A stretch of 64,000 bases of DNA, taken from Dokdonella_A soli (lineage in GTDB: Bacteria > Pseudomonadota > Gammaproteobacteria > Xanthomonadales > Rhodanobacteraceae). The DNA lies in the NCBI RefSeq assembly GCF_039523175.1, contig NZ_BAAAEU010000001.1, forward strand, positions 186,001 to 250,000, in the 5' to 3' direction. Positions 1 to 9,325 of the stretch are shown here, one piece after another. Position 1 is the stretch's first letter. Every line of letters starts with the position of its first letter. Both the position numbers and the translations under genes were made by a program. The notes under the pieces were generated by a model. It was not told the origin of the DNA and did no database searches. It was given only the letters and a program-made list of their open reading frames with translations.

Positions 1-1710
1 GTCACCGGTGAGAATCTTCACCGCCACGCCGTTCTCGTTGAGCGCCTTGATCGCATCGGCCGCGCTGTCCTTGGGCGGATCGAGGAACGCGATGAAGCCC
101 ATCAGCGTGAGGCCGGTCTCGTCGGCCAGCGAGTAAGCCGCCTTCGCCTCGATCTCGCGCATGCCCAGCGCGATCACGCGGAAGCCATCATCGTTCATGT
201 CGCGCGCAACGCCGCGCACCTCGGCGAGCATGCCCTCCGACATGGCTTCGTCGCCATCGGGGGTACGCGACGCAGCGCAGATGCCGACCATTTCGGCGAC
301 CGCGCCCTTGGCGATCAGGAAATGGCGTCCGGCGCTGTTCTTGACGATCACCGACATGCGCCGGCGCGTGAAGTCGAACGGCACTTCGTCCACCAGCGTG
401 TATTCGCTGTGCAGATGAGCACGCAGCTTGTCGTCGACGCGCTCAAGCACGGCGAGGTCGAGCAGGTTCTTGAGACCGGTCTGGTAGTGGCTGTTGAGGT
501 AGGCGAATTCGAGCACGTGCTCATCTTCGTCGCCCCGGATGTCCACGTGGCGTTCCAGGATCACCTTGTCCTGGGTCAGCGTGCCGGTCTTGTCGGTGCA
601 CAGCACATCGATCGCGCCGAAGTTCTGGATCGCGTTGAGGCGCTTCACGATCACGTCCTTCTTCGCCATCGCCATCGCGCCCTTGGCGAGATTGATGGTG
701 ACGATCATCGGCAGCATTTCCGGGGTCAGGCCGACCGCGACCGCGACCGCGAACATGAACGCATCGAACCAGGCGCCCTTGATGATGCCGTTGAGCAGGA
801 ACACCACCGGCACCATGACCGCCATGAAGCGGATCATCAGCCAGGCGAAGCGCTGGACGCCCCTGTCGAAGCTGGTCTGCACGCGCTGGCCGACCAGCGA
901 TCCGGCGAGTGCGCCGAAATAGGTCCTGCCGCCGGTCGCCGCGATCACGCCGGTCGCGCTGCCGCTGATCACATTGCTGCCCATGAAGCAGAGGTTGCGC
1001 GCCTCCAGCGGCGCCTTCGCATCGGCATCGACGCCGGCGAACTTCTCGACCGGCATCGATTCGCCGGTCAGCGCGGACTGGTTGATGAACAGGTCCTTCG
1101 CGCTGAGCAGGCGCAGGTCGGCCGGGATCATGTCGCCGGCCGACAGGTGCACGACATCACCTGGCACGAGGTGGTCGATCGGCACCTCGGTCTTCTGCGC
1201 GACCGGCGCGACCGGTTCGGCGTCCTCGTCGCCACTGTCCGGCGGTTCCGGCAGGCGCCGCGCGGTCGCGGTATTGCTGACCATGCTGCGCAGCTGCTCG
1301 ACCGCGCGCCCGGTCCGCGCTTCCTGGAAATACGACAGGAACACGGCCATGAACACCATCGCGAGCATGATCGAGGCCCCGACCGCGTCGTCGCCGAGCC
1401 ACGAAACGACCGCAAGAACCGTCAGCAAGATATTGATCGGATTGGTTAAAAACCGGTGCCCGATCTCGAGCAGGAACGGCCGCTTCTTCTCCTGTGCAAC
1501 GACGTTCGGGCCGTATTCCTCGAGTCGCGACTCGACTTCGGCCGCGGACAGCCCATCGCCGCTGACGCCGAGGCGCGCCAGTGTCTCGGCGCCATCCACG
1601 TGTACGAACTCGAGCAACGGGTGATTGGCCTGGCCATTGCGGCGAGCGTCGTTGCCGCCGATACGCAGCGCGGCCGGCACCGTGGCGGCGAAGAGGGTGA
1701 ACTTGAACAT
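1..1710 (-). CDS. mgtA: Mg2+-importing P-type ATPase, 5' part (window edge)
   Basis: Inner-membrane P-type ATPase of the Mg2+-import class, which uses ATP to bring Mg2+ into the cell. The frame starts at ATG 1708-1710 with GGAG just upstream and leaves the window after 570 residues; the family is about 900, so the rest of the nucleotide-binding domain and the last membrane helices lie outside. Visible are an N-terminal cytoplasmic arm, the first membrane helices (about 90-130), the actuator motif LTGES (214-218), the PEMLP signature of the MgtA/MgtB class near 330, the phosphorylation motif CTDKTGTLT with the aspartate at about 373, and the hinge motif KILTGD at the window edge. It lies downstream of lpxK on the same strand, separated by a probable terminator, and is likely its own transcription unit. 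Confident in family; the symbol rests on PEMLP and overall similarity. Confidence 0.9.
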   Translation of the reverse strand, partial: MFKFTLFAATVPAALRIGGNDARRNGQANHPLLEFVHVDGAETLARLGVSGDGLSAAEVESRLEEYGPNVVAQEKKRPFLLEIGHRFLTNPINILLTVLAVVSWLGDDAVGASIMLAMVFMAVFLSYFQEARTGRAVEQLRSMVSNTATARRLPEPPDSGDEDAEPVAPVAQKTEVPIDHLVPGDVVHLSAGDMIPADLRLLSAKDLFINQSALTGESMPVEKFAGVDADAKAPLEARNLCFMGSNVISGSATGVIAATGGRTYFGALAGSLVGQRVQTSFDRGVQRFAWLMIRFMAVMVPVVFLLNGIIKGAWFDAFMFAVAVAVGLTPEMLPMIVTINLAKGAMAMAKKDVIVKRLNAIQNFGAIDVLCTDKTGTLTQDKVILERHVDIRGDEDEHVLEFAYLNSHYQTGLKNLLDLAVLERVDDKLRAHLHSEYTLVDEVPFDFTRRRMSVIVKNSAGRHFLIAKGAVAEMVGICAASRTPDGDEAMSEGMLAEVRGVARDMNDDGFRVIALGMREIEAKAAYSLADETGLTLMGFIAFLDPPKDSAADAIKALNENGVAVKILTGD

Positions 1711-2038
1711 GGCGACTCCGGAATCGGGACGGGCAGATCGATCACGCTGCCGCCGCGGGAATCGCCGGAATCGCTGTCAGTGCGTCGTCTCGCCGACGCA
1801 GGCAGGGTTCAGCCGGCCATTCGCTCCGTGGTGGCAGCGCTGCTTCGTCTGGGGCTACTGCAGCATTCCACGGAGGGAACCTCGCTGGACAGGAAAACGC
1901 GCCGGGAACGGCGCGCGGGCATCATAGTGACGCAGGGTTGTTTCGGCAATCTTTCAGATCGGACCGGATTGGCCGGAAATGCTTCATTTTTGAAACGCGC
2001 ACAAGCATTCGAATCGGTCCGCGGGAAACCAAACCGAC
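1711..2038. other. mgtA upstream region without a gene
   Basis: 328 bases between the lpxK stop and the mgtA start. It must hold the mgtA promoter and 5' leader. The only clear structure is the terminator-like hairpin at 1894-1915, listed separately. I see no convincing leader peptide and no Mg2+-sensing riboswitch that I could recognise by eye. Confidence 0.5.
1894..1915 (-). terminator. Probable intrinsic terminator after lpxK
   Basis: Read on the minus strand, a perfect six-pair stem CGCGCC/GGCGCG (1910-1915 with 1898-1903) with a six-base loop is followed at once by TTTT (1897-1894). It lies about 125 bases after the lpxK stop and would separate the envelope operon from mgtA. The stem is short, so strength is uncertain. 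Confidence 0.55.
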
Positions 2039-3046
2039 TCACGGGATTTCAATCGGCGCGCAGCTCGTCGACCGCAATCGCCCGGCCACTGCATCGAAGA
2101 ACGTATCCGCCAGCTCGGCGCGCACCGGTATGCACCAGGCGTTCGCACCCGCGAAACGGGTGCACTTGATCGCGTCCTTCTCGGTCATCAGCACCGGCAG
2201 GTCATCGCCAAATGCAAGGTCCGACGGCAGGAATGCGTGGTGATCCGCAAACGCGTGCGGCACGACGTCGATGCCGTGTGCACGCAGGCTGACGAAGAAA
2301 CGCTCAGGATTGCCGATCGCGGCGACCGCGTGCACACGCTGCCCGGCGAACGATTCCAGCGGCCGGGTGCCGCTGCCGCCGGCTACCGCGACAGCCATCT
2401 CGCCGACCAGACGCATGGCCGTCTCACCGGGTTGTGCCACACCGCCGTTGCATAGGCGAAAAGCAACGTCGGCAAGCCGCGCAACCGGTTCGCGCAACGG
2501 GCCTGCCGGCAGCAGCCGACCGTTGCCGAACCGGCGCTGGCCATCGATCACGCAGATCTCGATATCACGGGCCAGCCGAGGATTCTGCAGACCGTCATCG
2601 GCGATCACCACATCGACGCCGCGCCCGAGCAGCAGCGTCGCCGCGTGCGCGCGATCGCGCCCGACCGCGACCGCCGCACCGGTACGCCGGCGAATCAGGC
2701 AAGGCTCGTCGCCGACTCTTGCCGGTTCCGGCATGTCATCGAGCAGCAGCGGATCACGCTGCGTTCCGCCGTAGCCACGGCTGACCACGCCGGGCCGGAA
2801 ACCGCGCGTTCGCAAGGCATCGACCAGCGCGATCACCAGCGGCGTCTTGCCGCTGCCGCCTGCGGTCAGGTTGCCGACCACGATCACCGGCACCGGTAGG
2901 CGTGCCGGCTTGCGCCAGCCCAGACGGTACGGTGCCTGATGCAATGCGCGCAGCGCCTTGTAGACCGGTACCAGCGCGCTCAGCCAGACCGGCACCGCTG
3001 TGCCGGCGTACCAGATGCGCTCGATCCGCGCGGCGAGACCACCCAT
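2039..3046 (-). CDS. lpxK: Tetraacyldisaccharide 4'-kinase
   Basis: Phosphorylates the 4' position of the lipid A disaccharide precursor at the inner face of the inner membrane, a late step of lipid A synthesis. The 335-residue protein has a membrane-associated N-terminal helix and the LpxK P-loop GNLTAGGSGKTP at about residues 45-56, followed by SRGYGG and a DDGLQ-type motif (IADDGLQNPRL), all typical of the family. An upstream in-frame start exists, but ATG 3044-3046, one base after the msbA stop, matches the usual N-terminus (MGGLAARIERIWY) and makes translational coupling likely. It is the last gene of the comEC-exbB-exbD-msbA-lpxK group. Usual length for the family. Confidence 0.95.
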   Translation of the reverse strand: MGGLAARIERIWYAGTAVPVWLSALVPVYKALRALHQAPYRLGWRKPARLPVPVIVVGNLTAGGSGKTPLVIALVDALRTRGFRPGVVSRGYGGTQRDPLLLDDMPEPARVGDEPCLIRRRTGAAVAVGRDRAHAATLLLGRGVDVVIADDGLQNPRLARDIEICVIDGQRRFGNGRLLPAGPLREPVARLADVAFRLCNGGVAQPGETAMRLVGEMAVAVAGGSGTRPLESFAGQRVHAVAAIGNPERFFVSLRAHGIDVVPHAFADHHAFLPSDLAFGDDLPVLMTEKDAIKCTRFAGANAWCIPVRAELADTFFDAVAGRLRSTSCAPIEIP

Positions 3047-3047
3047 C

Positions 3048-4829
3048 TCAATTCTCGACGGCAAACGTGGGCGCTGCAGAGTCATCCTTGAATTGCATGC
3101 GGTGCAGCATCGCGTAGTCGCCGCCGCGCGCGAGCAACGCCGCGTGCGTGCCCTGCTCGACGATCAGGCCGCGGTCGAGCACGACGATCTGGTCGGCATG
3201 CTCGATGGTCGACAGGCGATGCGCGATCACGATCACGGTGCGGTCGCGGATCAGCCGGTTCAGTGCGTCCTGGATCAGGCGCTCGGATTCGCTGTCGAGC
3301 GCGCTGGTCGCCTCGTCGAGGATCAGGATCGGCGCGTTCTTGAGCAGCGCGCGTGCGATCGCGATGCGCTGACGCTGGCCGCCCGAAAGCAGTGCGCCGC
3401 CCTCGCCGACCCGACTGTGGATGCCATCCGGCAACTGGCGGATGAACTCCATCGCGTTGGCGGCTTCGGCGGCAGCGACGATATCGGCTTCGCTGGCATC
3501 GGCGAGCGCGCCGTAGGCGATGTTGCGCGCGATGCTGTCGTCGAACAGGGTCACGGTCTGGCCGACCCAGGCGATCTGCCGGCGCAGGCTCTCCAGCGTG
3601 TAGTCGCCGAGCGCATGGCCATCGATCCGCACGCTGCCGGCGGTCGGTTCGTAGAAGCGCGGGATCAGGCTGGCCAAGGTTGATTTGCCGCTGCCGGAGC
3701 GGCCGACCAGCGCGGTCACGCTGCCGCGTACGCACGCGAGGCTCACCCCGCGCAGCGCCGGCTTCGCGTCCTCCGAATAGCGCATGTGCACGTCGCGGAA
3801 CTCGAGCTCGCGTGCGAACGTCGCGAGTTCGGTGCGTCCGTCATCGCGTTCGCCGGGCAGGTCGATCAAGGTGAAGATCTCGTCCGCCGCGGCGAGGCCG
3901 CGCTGCAGGTTCGCCTGCACCGTGGTCAGGCGTTTCAGCGACGGCAGGATGCCGCCCATCGCGAGGATCAACGAGGTGAACGCGCCCGGCGACAGTTGAG
4001 TCAGCATGGGATGCCGCGTCGCGAAGTAGATGATGATCGCCAACGTGATCGCGGCGATCAGCTGCACGAACGAACTCGCCATGCCGTTCGTGGCGGCGAT
4101 CTTGAGCGCGAGTTTGCGGGTCTGGTCGGACACCTTGTTGAAGCGGTTCGATTCGTAGCGCTGGCCTCCGAACACCTTGACCTCGCGGTTCGCGCCGACC
4201 GCTTCCTCGACGACGCCGGTCACCGTGCCCATCGAGCCCTGGATGCGATGGCTGATGCGCCGGTAGCGGCGACCGACGTAGGCGACCAGCGCGCCGACCA
4301 GGGGCACCATGACCAGCAGCACCAGGGTCAGCCGCACGCTGGCGAGCAGCATCACGATGACGTAGAACACCACGGTGAGGCCGTCCACGACCGCGATCTT
4401 GACCGCATCGGTCGAGGCCTGCGCGACCTGCTCCGAGCTGTAGGTGATGCGCGCGATCTGATGCCCCGAGGATTCGCGGTCGAAGAACGCGGACGGCAAG
4501 TGCAGGTAGTGGTCGAACACCTGCTGGCGCAACTGCTGCACGACGCCGCGACCGATGTACGCCGTGCCGTAGTCGGTCACGTACATCGCGATGCTGCGCA
4601 CGAAGAAGATCGCGACGATGATGATCGGCATCCAGAAGATCCAGACCTTGTCGTGCGAGATGAACAGGTTGTCGAGCATCGGCTTGATCGCGCGCGCGAA
4701 CACGCCCATGCACGCCGCGTCGATGACCATCCCCACCACGGCGATGATCGCGACCGGCCAGTATCGCCGCGTGTAGCCGAGCAGCCTGAGATAGATGGCC
4801 AGCCCTGAACGAGCGGGCGCGGCACTCAT
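3048..4829 (-). CDS. msbA: Lipid A export ABC transporter/permease MsbA
   Basis: Homodimeric half-transporter that flips core-lipid A across the inner membrane. At 593 residues it is normal for MsbA. The first 330 residues are a six-helix exporter domain; the nucleotide-binding domain follows with Walker A GRSGSGKST, signature LSGGQRQR, Walker B ILILDEATSALD and the switch histidine in AHRLST. Its start overlaps the end of exbD by four bases and lpxK follows one base after its stop, so these three are almost surely co-translated. Position next to lpxK supports MsbA over other exporters of the same fold. Confidence 0.95.
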   Translation of the reverse strand: MSAAPARSGLAIYLRLLGYTRRYWPVAIIAVVGMVIDAACMGVFARAIKPMLDNLFISHDKVWIFWMPIIIVAIFFVRSIAMYVTDYGTAYIGRGVVQQLRQQVFDHYLHLPSAFFDRESSGHQIARITYSSEQVAQASTDAVKIAVVDGLTVVFYVIVMLLASVRLTLVLLVMVPLVGALVAYVGRRYRRISHRIQGSMGTVTGVVEEAVGANREVKVFGGQRYESNRFNKVSDQTRKLALKIAATNGMASSFVQLIAAITLAIIIYFATRHPMLTQLSPGAFTSLILAMGGILPSLKRLTTVQANLQRGLAAADEIFTLIDLPGERDDGRTELATFARELEFRDVHMRYSEDAKPALRGVSLACVRGSVTALVGRSGSGKSTLASLIPRFYEPTAGSVRIDGHALGDYTLESLRRQIAWVGQTVTLFDDSIARNIAYGALADASEADIVAAAEAANAMEFIRQLPDGIHSRVGEGGALLSGGQRQRIAIARALLKNAPILILDEATSALDSESERLIQDALNRLIRDRTVIVIAHRLSTIEHADQIVVLDRGLIVEQGTHAALLARGGDYAMLHRMQFKDDSAAPTFAVEN

Positions 4830-5257
4830 TTCTTGCCTGCCGCCTGCGCCTGCGTCGTCGCGATCGACAGGCGCGTGAAGCCGAGCGCGCCGAGCGCATC
4901 CATCGCGGTCACCACGGCCTGGTGCGGCGTCAGCGCATCGGCTCGTAGCATCACCGGACGGGTATGGTCTTCGCCGCCGACCCGTTCGATCGCTTCCTTC
5001 AGGGAGTCGAGGCCGGGATTCAGCACTTCGTTGTTGTCGATGAAATAGTGGCCGTCGCGGTCGATCATCACGGTCAGCGCCTCGCGCTGCTCACTCTGCT
5101 CGGCCGACTCGGCCTGCGGCAGCGTGACCTGCATGCGCGAGTGCTGCACGAACGTCGTGGTCAGCACGAAGAACATCAGCAGGGTCAGCAGCACGTCGAT
5201 CAGCGAGATCACGTTGATCTCGAAATCGTCCTCGCGGCGGGCGGAAGCGATGCGCAT
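4826..5257 (-). CDS. exbD: Biopolymer transport protein ExbD/TolR family
   Basis: Inner-membrane partner of ExbB; the pair forms a proton-driven motor that energises TonB or a Tol-like protein. The protein has one N-terminal membrane helix with the conserved proton-carrying aspartate (NVISLIDVLLTLLMFFVL) and a periplasmic domain. I place the start at ATG 5255-5257 (MRIASARREDDFEINV), four bases after the exbB stop, giving 143 residues; the longer upstream extension would run into exbB. Next to msbA/lpxK this pair is conserved in Lysobacterales. Whether it serves TonB or an envelope process tied to lipid A is not shown by sequence. Confidence 0.9.
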   Translation of the reverse strand: MRIASARREDDFEINVISLIDVLLTLLMFFVLTTTFVQHSRMQVTLPQAESAEQSEQREALTVMIDRDGHYFIDNNEVLNPGLDSLKEAIERVGGEDHTRPVMLRADALTPHQAVVTAMDALGALGFTRLSIATTQAQAAGKK

Positions 5258-5261
5258 GCGA

Positions 5262-5933
5262 TCAGGTCGCTGTGCGCGCCACACGCACCGCCGCGGGCGC
5301 GGCGGTGGGAGTCGCTGCGGCGACGGTTTCGCCGGTCGCGGTCAATTCGTCGGTGAGCAGGAACACCTGCCGCTCCATCTCGACGACGAGATCGGAAACC
5401 CGGCCGCGAAAATAACGATGGAAAGCATAGGCCGGAATCGCGACACACAGGCCCGCGGCCGTGCAGACCAGCGCCTCGCCGATACCGCCAGCCATTTTCA
5501 GCGGATCGCCGACGCCGCTGACCATCACCGCGAAGAACATGCGGATCAGGCCGAACACGGTGCCGAGCAGGCCGAGCAAGGGAGAAATCAGCGCGATCGT
5601 GCCGAGCGTGTTCAGGAAACGTTCGAGCCGGTGCACGACATGGCGGCCGGTGTCCTCGACGCGCTCCTTGATGACCTCGCGCGGCCGGTGGCGCACGGTC
5701 AGCGCTGCTGCGAGCAGCTCGCCGAGCGGCGAGTTGGTGCGCAGCGCGTTCAGGTGCTCGGGGTCGAGCTTGCGCGTGCGCGCCCATTCGCGCACCTCGT
5801 TGCCGAGACCGGCCGGTACGACCGCCTTGCGGCGCAGGCTCCAGAAGCGTTCGAGGATGATCGCGAGCGTGACCGCGGAACAGATCAGGATTGGCAGCAT
5901 CGCCCAGCTGCCGGCCATCAGGATTTCCAGCAC
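5262..5933 (-). CDS. exbB: MotA/TolQ/ExbB proton channel family protein
   Basis: 223-residue inner-membrane protein with three predicted helices: near the N-terminus (residues 8-28), around 110-135 (TLGTIALISPLLGLLGTVFGLI, the conserved TolQ/ExbB core) and around 155-180 (GGIGEALVCTAAGLCVAIPAYAF). It assembles with the ExbD protein encoded immediately downstream to form a proton-conducting stator. First gene of a tight cluster exbB-exbD-msbA-lpxK; 90 bases separate it from the comEC stop, so it may be read from comEC or from its own promoter. Confidence 0.92.
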   Translation of the reverse strand: MLEILMAGSWAMLPILICSAVTLAIILERFWSLRRKAVVPAGLGNEVREWARTRKLDPEHLNALRTNSPLGELLAAALTVRHRPREVIKERVEDTGRHVVHRLERFLNTLGTIALISPLLGLLGTVFGLIRMFFAVMVSGVGDPLKMAGGIGEALVCTAAGLCVAIPAYAFHRYFRGRVSDLVVEMERQVFLLTDELTATGETVAAATPTAAPAAVRVARTAT

Positions 5934-6023
5934 AAGCCCACCTTCTACTTGCGGTTGCGACGAGCGCGCATCATAGCAGCGCGACCCGCGCGGTCTGTGC
6001 AGTACGTTGCAGAGCGCCGCCGG

Positions 6024-8366
6024 CTATTCACGCCAGTGACGCCGTTGGCGCTCCCGCTCCGCGGACACGAGCCGGGGCGGGGCGTCGTTCGGGAATAGGA
6101 CCGCGAGTGCGCCCGCGTCGGCGGTATTCAGCAAGGGAACGCCCGCGGTCGCGTAACGCTGCACGACCTGTGGGTTCGGGTGCCCGAAGCGGTTGCGCCA
6201 GCCGGCCGAGACCAGCGCCAGTACCGGACGCAATACGGCGACGAACGCATCGCCCGACGAGGTCCGGCTGCCGTGATGCGGTACCGCCAGTACCAGTGGA
6301 GGCCCCTCCCCGACTTTCGCAGCGATCCCGGGCTCGACCCGCTTGCTGATATCGCCGGTCAGCAGCAAGCGTCCCGCCGCACCTTCCACGAGCAGCACGC
6401 AGGAACGGTCGTTGCCGCTCGCGGAGGATGCGCCACCCAGCGCCGTCGCGGCGGGATTCAGCACACTGAACCTCACGCCATCCCATTCCCAGCCCTGGCC
6501 CTCGCGACACTGCATCGTCGTCAACGGCATGCGGTCCGGCTCACCGCCGTAGCGCCGTGCCTCGGGCCACGCCTTGGCGACCGCCGCGGCGCCGCCGGCA
6601 TGGTCGTTGTCGTTGTGGCTGACCATCAGCACATCGAGTTTGCGTACACCGAGCGAGCGCAGGGTCGGCAGCACGGCTGCTTCGCCGAGATCGAAATCGG
6701 ATGGGTAGCGCGCGCCGGCATCGAACAATAGCGAATGATCGTGCGTGCGTACGAATGCGGATGAGCCCTGTCCGACATCGATCATGGTCATCTCGAACGC
6801 GCCGGGCGGCGGCAGTGGCCGGTCAGGCAGCAGCAAGGGCAGGAACAGCAGCGTGCCGAGCCCCCGCAACGGCACGCCGCGCGGCAGGAACATCCATGCA
6901 GCTCCGAACGTCGCCAGCAACAGCGCCCACGGCGTGACTTCAGGCAGATACCAATGGGCGCCGGGCCAGGTCGCCATCTGTTCGAGCAGCCACCATTGCG
7001 CATGCGCGAGCCAGCCGGCGCCGATCAGCACCGGCATCGCCAGCACGGGCACCGTCAGCAGGCCGAGTATCCCGAGCAAGCACAACGGCACGATCACGAA
7101 GCTGATCAGCGGCACCGCGATCAGGTTCGACAACGCGCCGACCAGCGAGGCCTCGCCGAAGAACCAGACCGTCAACGGCAGCAGCGACACCGTCATCACC
7201 AACTGGCCGACGCTGAGTTCGCGCAGAAAACCGAAGAAGCCGTGTCCGCGTGTCAGGCACAACATCAGGAACGCGACGCCGACGAAGGAAAGCCAGAAAC
7301 CCGGCGCCAGCGTCGCCAGCGGATCGGCGACGAGGATCGCCAGCAGCGCAAGCGCGAGCGCATGCGGGCCACCGCTTGCGCGCCGGCCGAACCGGGTCAG
7401 CGTGACCACACCGATCATCGCAACGGTGCGCACGGTCGGCAGGCTGCCACCGGCGAGGAGCCCGTACAGCGCCGCAGTCGCGAATGCAGCCGGCGCCTGC
7501 GCGATCGGGAACGCGATGTGCAAACCGAGCCGCGGCCACAACCACCACAGCAGCTGGATCGCCAGCGCGCCGAACGCGGCGGCGACACCGACATGGAAAC
7601 CGGAGATCGCAATCAGGTGCGGAATGCCGTTTGCGCGCGCGACTTCCCAATCGCCCTGGTCGAGCCCGCGCGTGTCGCCGACCGCGAACGCCTGCAATAG
7701 CGCGGCATCGTGCGGATCGGCGACCCGTTCGGCGATGCCGTGTGAGATGCGCTCGCGCAGCCGGTCGACGCAGAAACGCCGTTCACCGAGGCGTTGGTTC
7801 GAATCCGCGTCGCGCACGTAACCGACCGCGGCGATACCGCGCTCGAGCGCCTGGCGTTCCGAATCGAAACCGCCGCGATTGACGAGTCCGCGCGGCCGCT
7901 TCAGGCGCAAGCGCAGTTGCCAGCGGCTACATGCATCGAGACCGTCAGGCGCACCGTCGTACCATGACAGGCGCGCGCGGCCACGCAGCGGGACCTCGGC
8001 GCCATCGAGCTCGGCATGTTCGATGCGCAGCACGAAGCGTGTCGCATCGCTGCGCTCGACCGGTAGCTGGTCGACCACGCCGGTGACCGTGAAATCGCGC
8101 CCTTCGAGTTCGCGTGGCAGACGCTCATCGAGCGCGACGTCAGCGCGGAACGCGCACCAGGCGAAGCCGATCAGCACGCACGCCGGAATGCGCAGGCGCG
8201 GATGCCACAGCGCCGCGCATCCAACCGCCCCGAGCAGGGCATCGAGCCAGTGTGGCGGCAACCCCGGTAGCGCGTGCACGGCAAGCACGCCGAACAGCAA
8301 CGCGATTGCACTGGCGATACCGAGGAGTGGCGTGTGCAGTGTTCGTGCTGTCGGCTCCTTGCCCAC
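6024..8366 (-). CDS. comEC: DNA uptake channel ComEC/Rec2
   Basis: Inner-membrane channel thought to carry single-stranded DNA into the cytoplasm during natural transformation. About 780 residues with the three expected parts: an N-terminal DUF4131 region with soluble OB-like stretch, the multi-helix Competence domain (roughly 220-480, including the HLIAISGFHVG motif), and a C-terminal metallo-beta-lactamase-like domain with SHNDNDHAGG and PHHGS motifs. The frame extends to a TTG at 8393, but GTG 8364-8366 is preceded by GGAAGGA at four bases' spacing and is the better start. A REP element lies directly upstream. Its presence suggests the organism could be competent, though other uptake genes are not in this window. 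Confidence 0.92.
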   Translation of the reverse strand: MGKEPTARTLHTPLLGIASAIALLFGVLAVHALPGLPPHWLDALLGAVGCAALWHPRLRIPACVLIGFAWCAFRADVALDERLPRELEGRDFTVTGVVDQLPVERSDATRFVLRIEHAELDGAEVPLRGRARLSWYDGAPDGLDACSRWQLRLRLKRPRGLVNRGGFDSERQALERGIAAVGYVRDADSNQRLGERRFCVDRLRERISHGIAERVADPHDAALLQAFAVGDTRGLDQGDWEVARANGIPHLIAISGFHVGVAAAFGALAIQLLWWLWPRLGLHIAFPIAQAPAAFATAALYGLLAGGSLPTVRTVAMIGVVTLTRFGRRASGGPHALALALLAILVADPLATLAPGFWLSFVGVAFLMLCLTRGHGFFGFLRELSVGQLVMTVSLLPLTVWFFGEASLVGALSNLIAVPLISFVIVPLCLLGILGLLTVPVLAMPVLIGAGWLAHAQWWLLEQMATWPGAHWYLPEVTPWALLLATFGAAWMFLPRGVPLRGLGTLLFLPLLLPDRPLPPPGAFEMTMIDVGQGSSAFVRTHDHSLLFDAGARYPSDFDLGEAAVLPTLRSLGVRKLDVLMVSHNDNDHAGGAAAVAKAWPEARRYGGEPDRMPLTTMQCREGQGWEWDGVRFSVLNPAATALGGASSASGNDRSCVLLVEGAAGRLLLTGDISKRVEPGIAAKVGEGPPLVLAVPHHGSRTSSGDAFVAVLRPVLALVSAGWRNRFGHPNPQVVQRYATAGVPLLNTADAGALAVLFPNDAPPRLVSAERERQRRHWRE

Positions 8367-8396
8367 GTATTCCTTCCAGCAATACCGTCGCAACCC

Positions 8397-8492
8397 GTAG
8401 GAGCGGCTTCAGCCGCGATGCTTTCGAAGCGGATGAACACCATCTCTCTCAAGGGGAGGACCTGGAAGGCATCGCGGCTGAGCCGCTCCTAC
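8397..8492. repeat. REP-like inverted pair between lolD and comEC
   Basis: A copy of GTAGGAGCGGCTTCAGCC begins at 8397 and an inverted copy ends at 8492, with about 45 bases between. The same unit occurs at 42724-42822, 56814-56886 and 60351-60426. It fills nearly the whole lolD-comEC gap. Such doublets are common in Lysobacterales and Pseudomonas genomes and are usually mobilised by a RAYT (TnpA-REP) protein, none of which is in this window. Confidence 0.85.
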
Positions 8493-8502
8493 CAGGTCGT
8501 GT

Positions 8503-9201
8503 TCATGCTGACATCGCCTTCCCGATTGGGTGAAGGGCGCCGCCCGAAAGTTCGAGTATCCGGTCCGCGCGCGCCGCAAGCCTGTGGTCGTGCGTAACCA
8601 GCACCAGCGCGGTGCCGATCTCGCGATTGAGTTCGAGCATCAGGTCGTAGACCTGCGCCGCGTTCTTCTCGTCGAGATTGCCGGTCGGCTCGTCACCGAG
8701 CACGCAGGCCGGCCGCGCGACCAGCGCACGCGCGACCGCGCAACGCTGGCGCTCGCCACCGGAGAGTTCGCCCGGCTTGTGCTCGAGCCGCGCGCCGAGC
8801 CCGACCCGTTCGAGCAAGGCGACCGCGCGCTCGCGCGCCTCGCCGATCGCAGTGCCGCGGATCAGCAGCGGCATGCAGACGTTCTCGACCGCTGTGAATT
8901 CCGGCAGCAGGTGATGGAACTGGTAGATGAAGCCGAGCGAGCGATTGCGCAACTCTCCACGCGCGCAGTCGGACAGGCGCGACATCGTCTGCCCCTCGAC
9001 GACGACCTCCCCGGCGCTCGGCGCGTCGAGGCCGCCGAGAATGTGCAGCAGCGTGCTCTTGCCTGTGCCCGACGCGCCGATGATCGCGACGGTCTCGTGG
9101 CGGCGTATCGACAGACTCACCTCGCTGAGCACATCGGTGCGCAGGCTGCCCTCCTGGTAGGTCTTGGCGATCTTGTCGGCGCTGAGGACGATGTCGTTCA
9201 T
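8503..9201 (-). CDS. lolD: Lipoprotein-releasing ABC transporter ATPase LolD
   Basis: Cytoplasmic ATPase that powers release of outer-membrane lipoproteins from the inner membrane to LolA. 232 residues with Walker A GASGTGKST, the Lol-specific segment IYQFHHLLPEFTAVENV, signature LSGGERQR, Walker B VLGDEPTGNLD and switch His in VTHDHRLA. The open frame extends upstream, but ATG 9199-9201 (MNDIVLSADKIAKTYQ) is the natural start; the extra residues would come from a repeat of the GGGAATC type. lolC/E lies just upstream on the same strand. Confidence 0.93.
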   Translation of the reverse strand: MNDIVLSADKIAKTYQEGSLRTDVLSEVSLSIRRHETVAIIGASGTGKSTLLHILGGLDAPSAGEVVVEGQTMSRLSDCARGELRNRSLGFIYQFHHLLPEFTAVENVCMPLLIRGTAIGEARERAVALLERVGLGARLEHKPGELSGGERQRCAVARALVARPACVLGDEPTGNLDEKNAAQVYDLMLELNREIGTALVLVTHDHRLAARADRILELSGGALHPIGKAMSA

Positions 9202-9203
9202 GG

Positions 9204-9236
9204 CTGGGAATCGGGAATCGGGAATCGGGAATCGCA
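9204..9236. repeat. GGGAATC-type short tandem repeat
   Basis: About four near-tandem copies of a GGGAATCG unit in the lolC-lolD gap (124 bases), with a partial inverted match near 9310-9323. The same type recurs as inverted pairs at 12538-12633 and 43194-43286. No coding role seen. Confidence 0.7.
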
Positions 9237-9325
9237 AACGGCGGACCCGCAGGTTTCCGCAGGGGTGATACCACTAGGGATGTCGCAGCTGCGCGCTCTT
9301 ACCATTCTCAACTCCCGATTCCGAG

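Noticed and set aside
322..1449. Long plus-strand open frame of 375 codons
   Set aside because: It is antisense to mgtA, whose P-type ATPase motifs are unambiguous; the plus-strand product is His/Asp/Arg-rich with no domain, as expected for the shadow of a high-GC gene.
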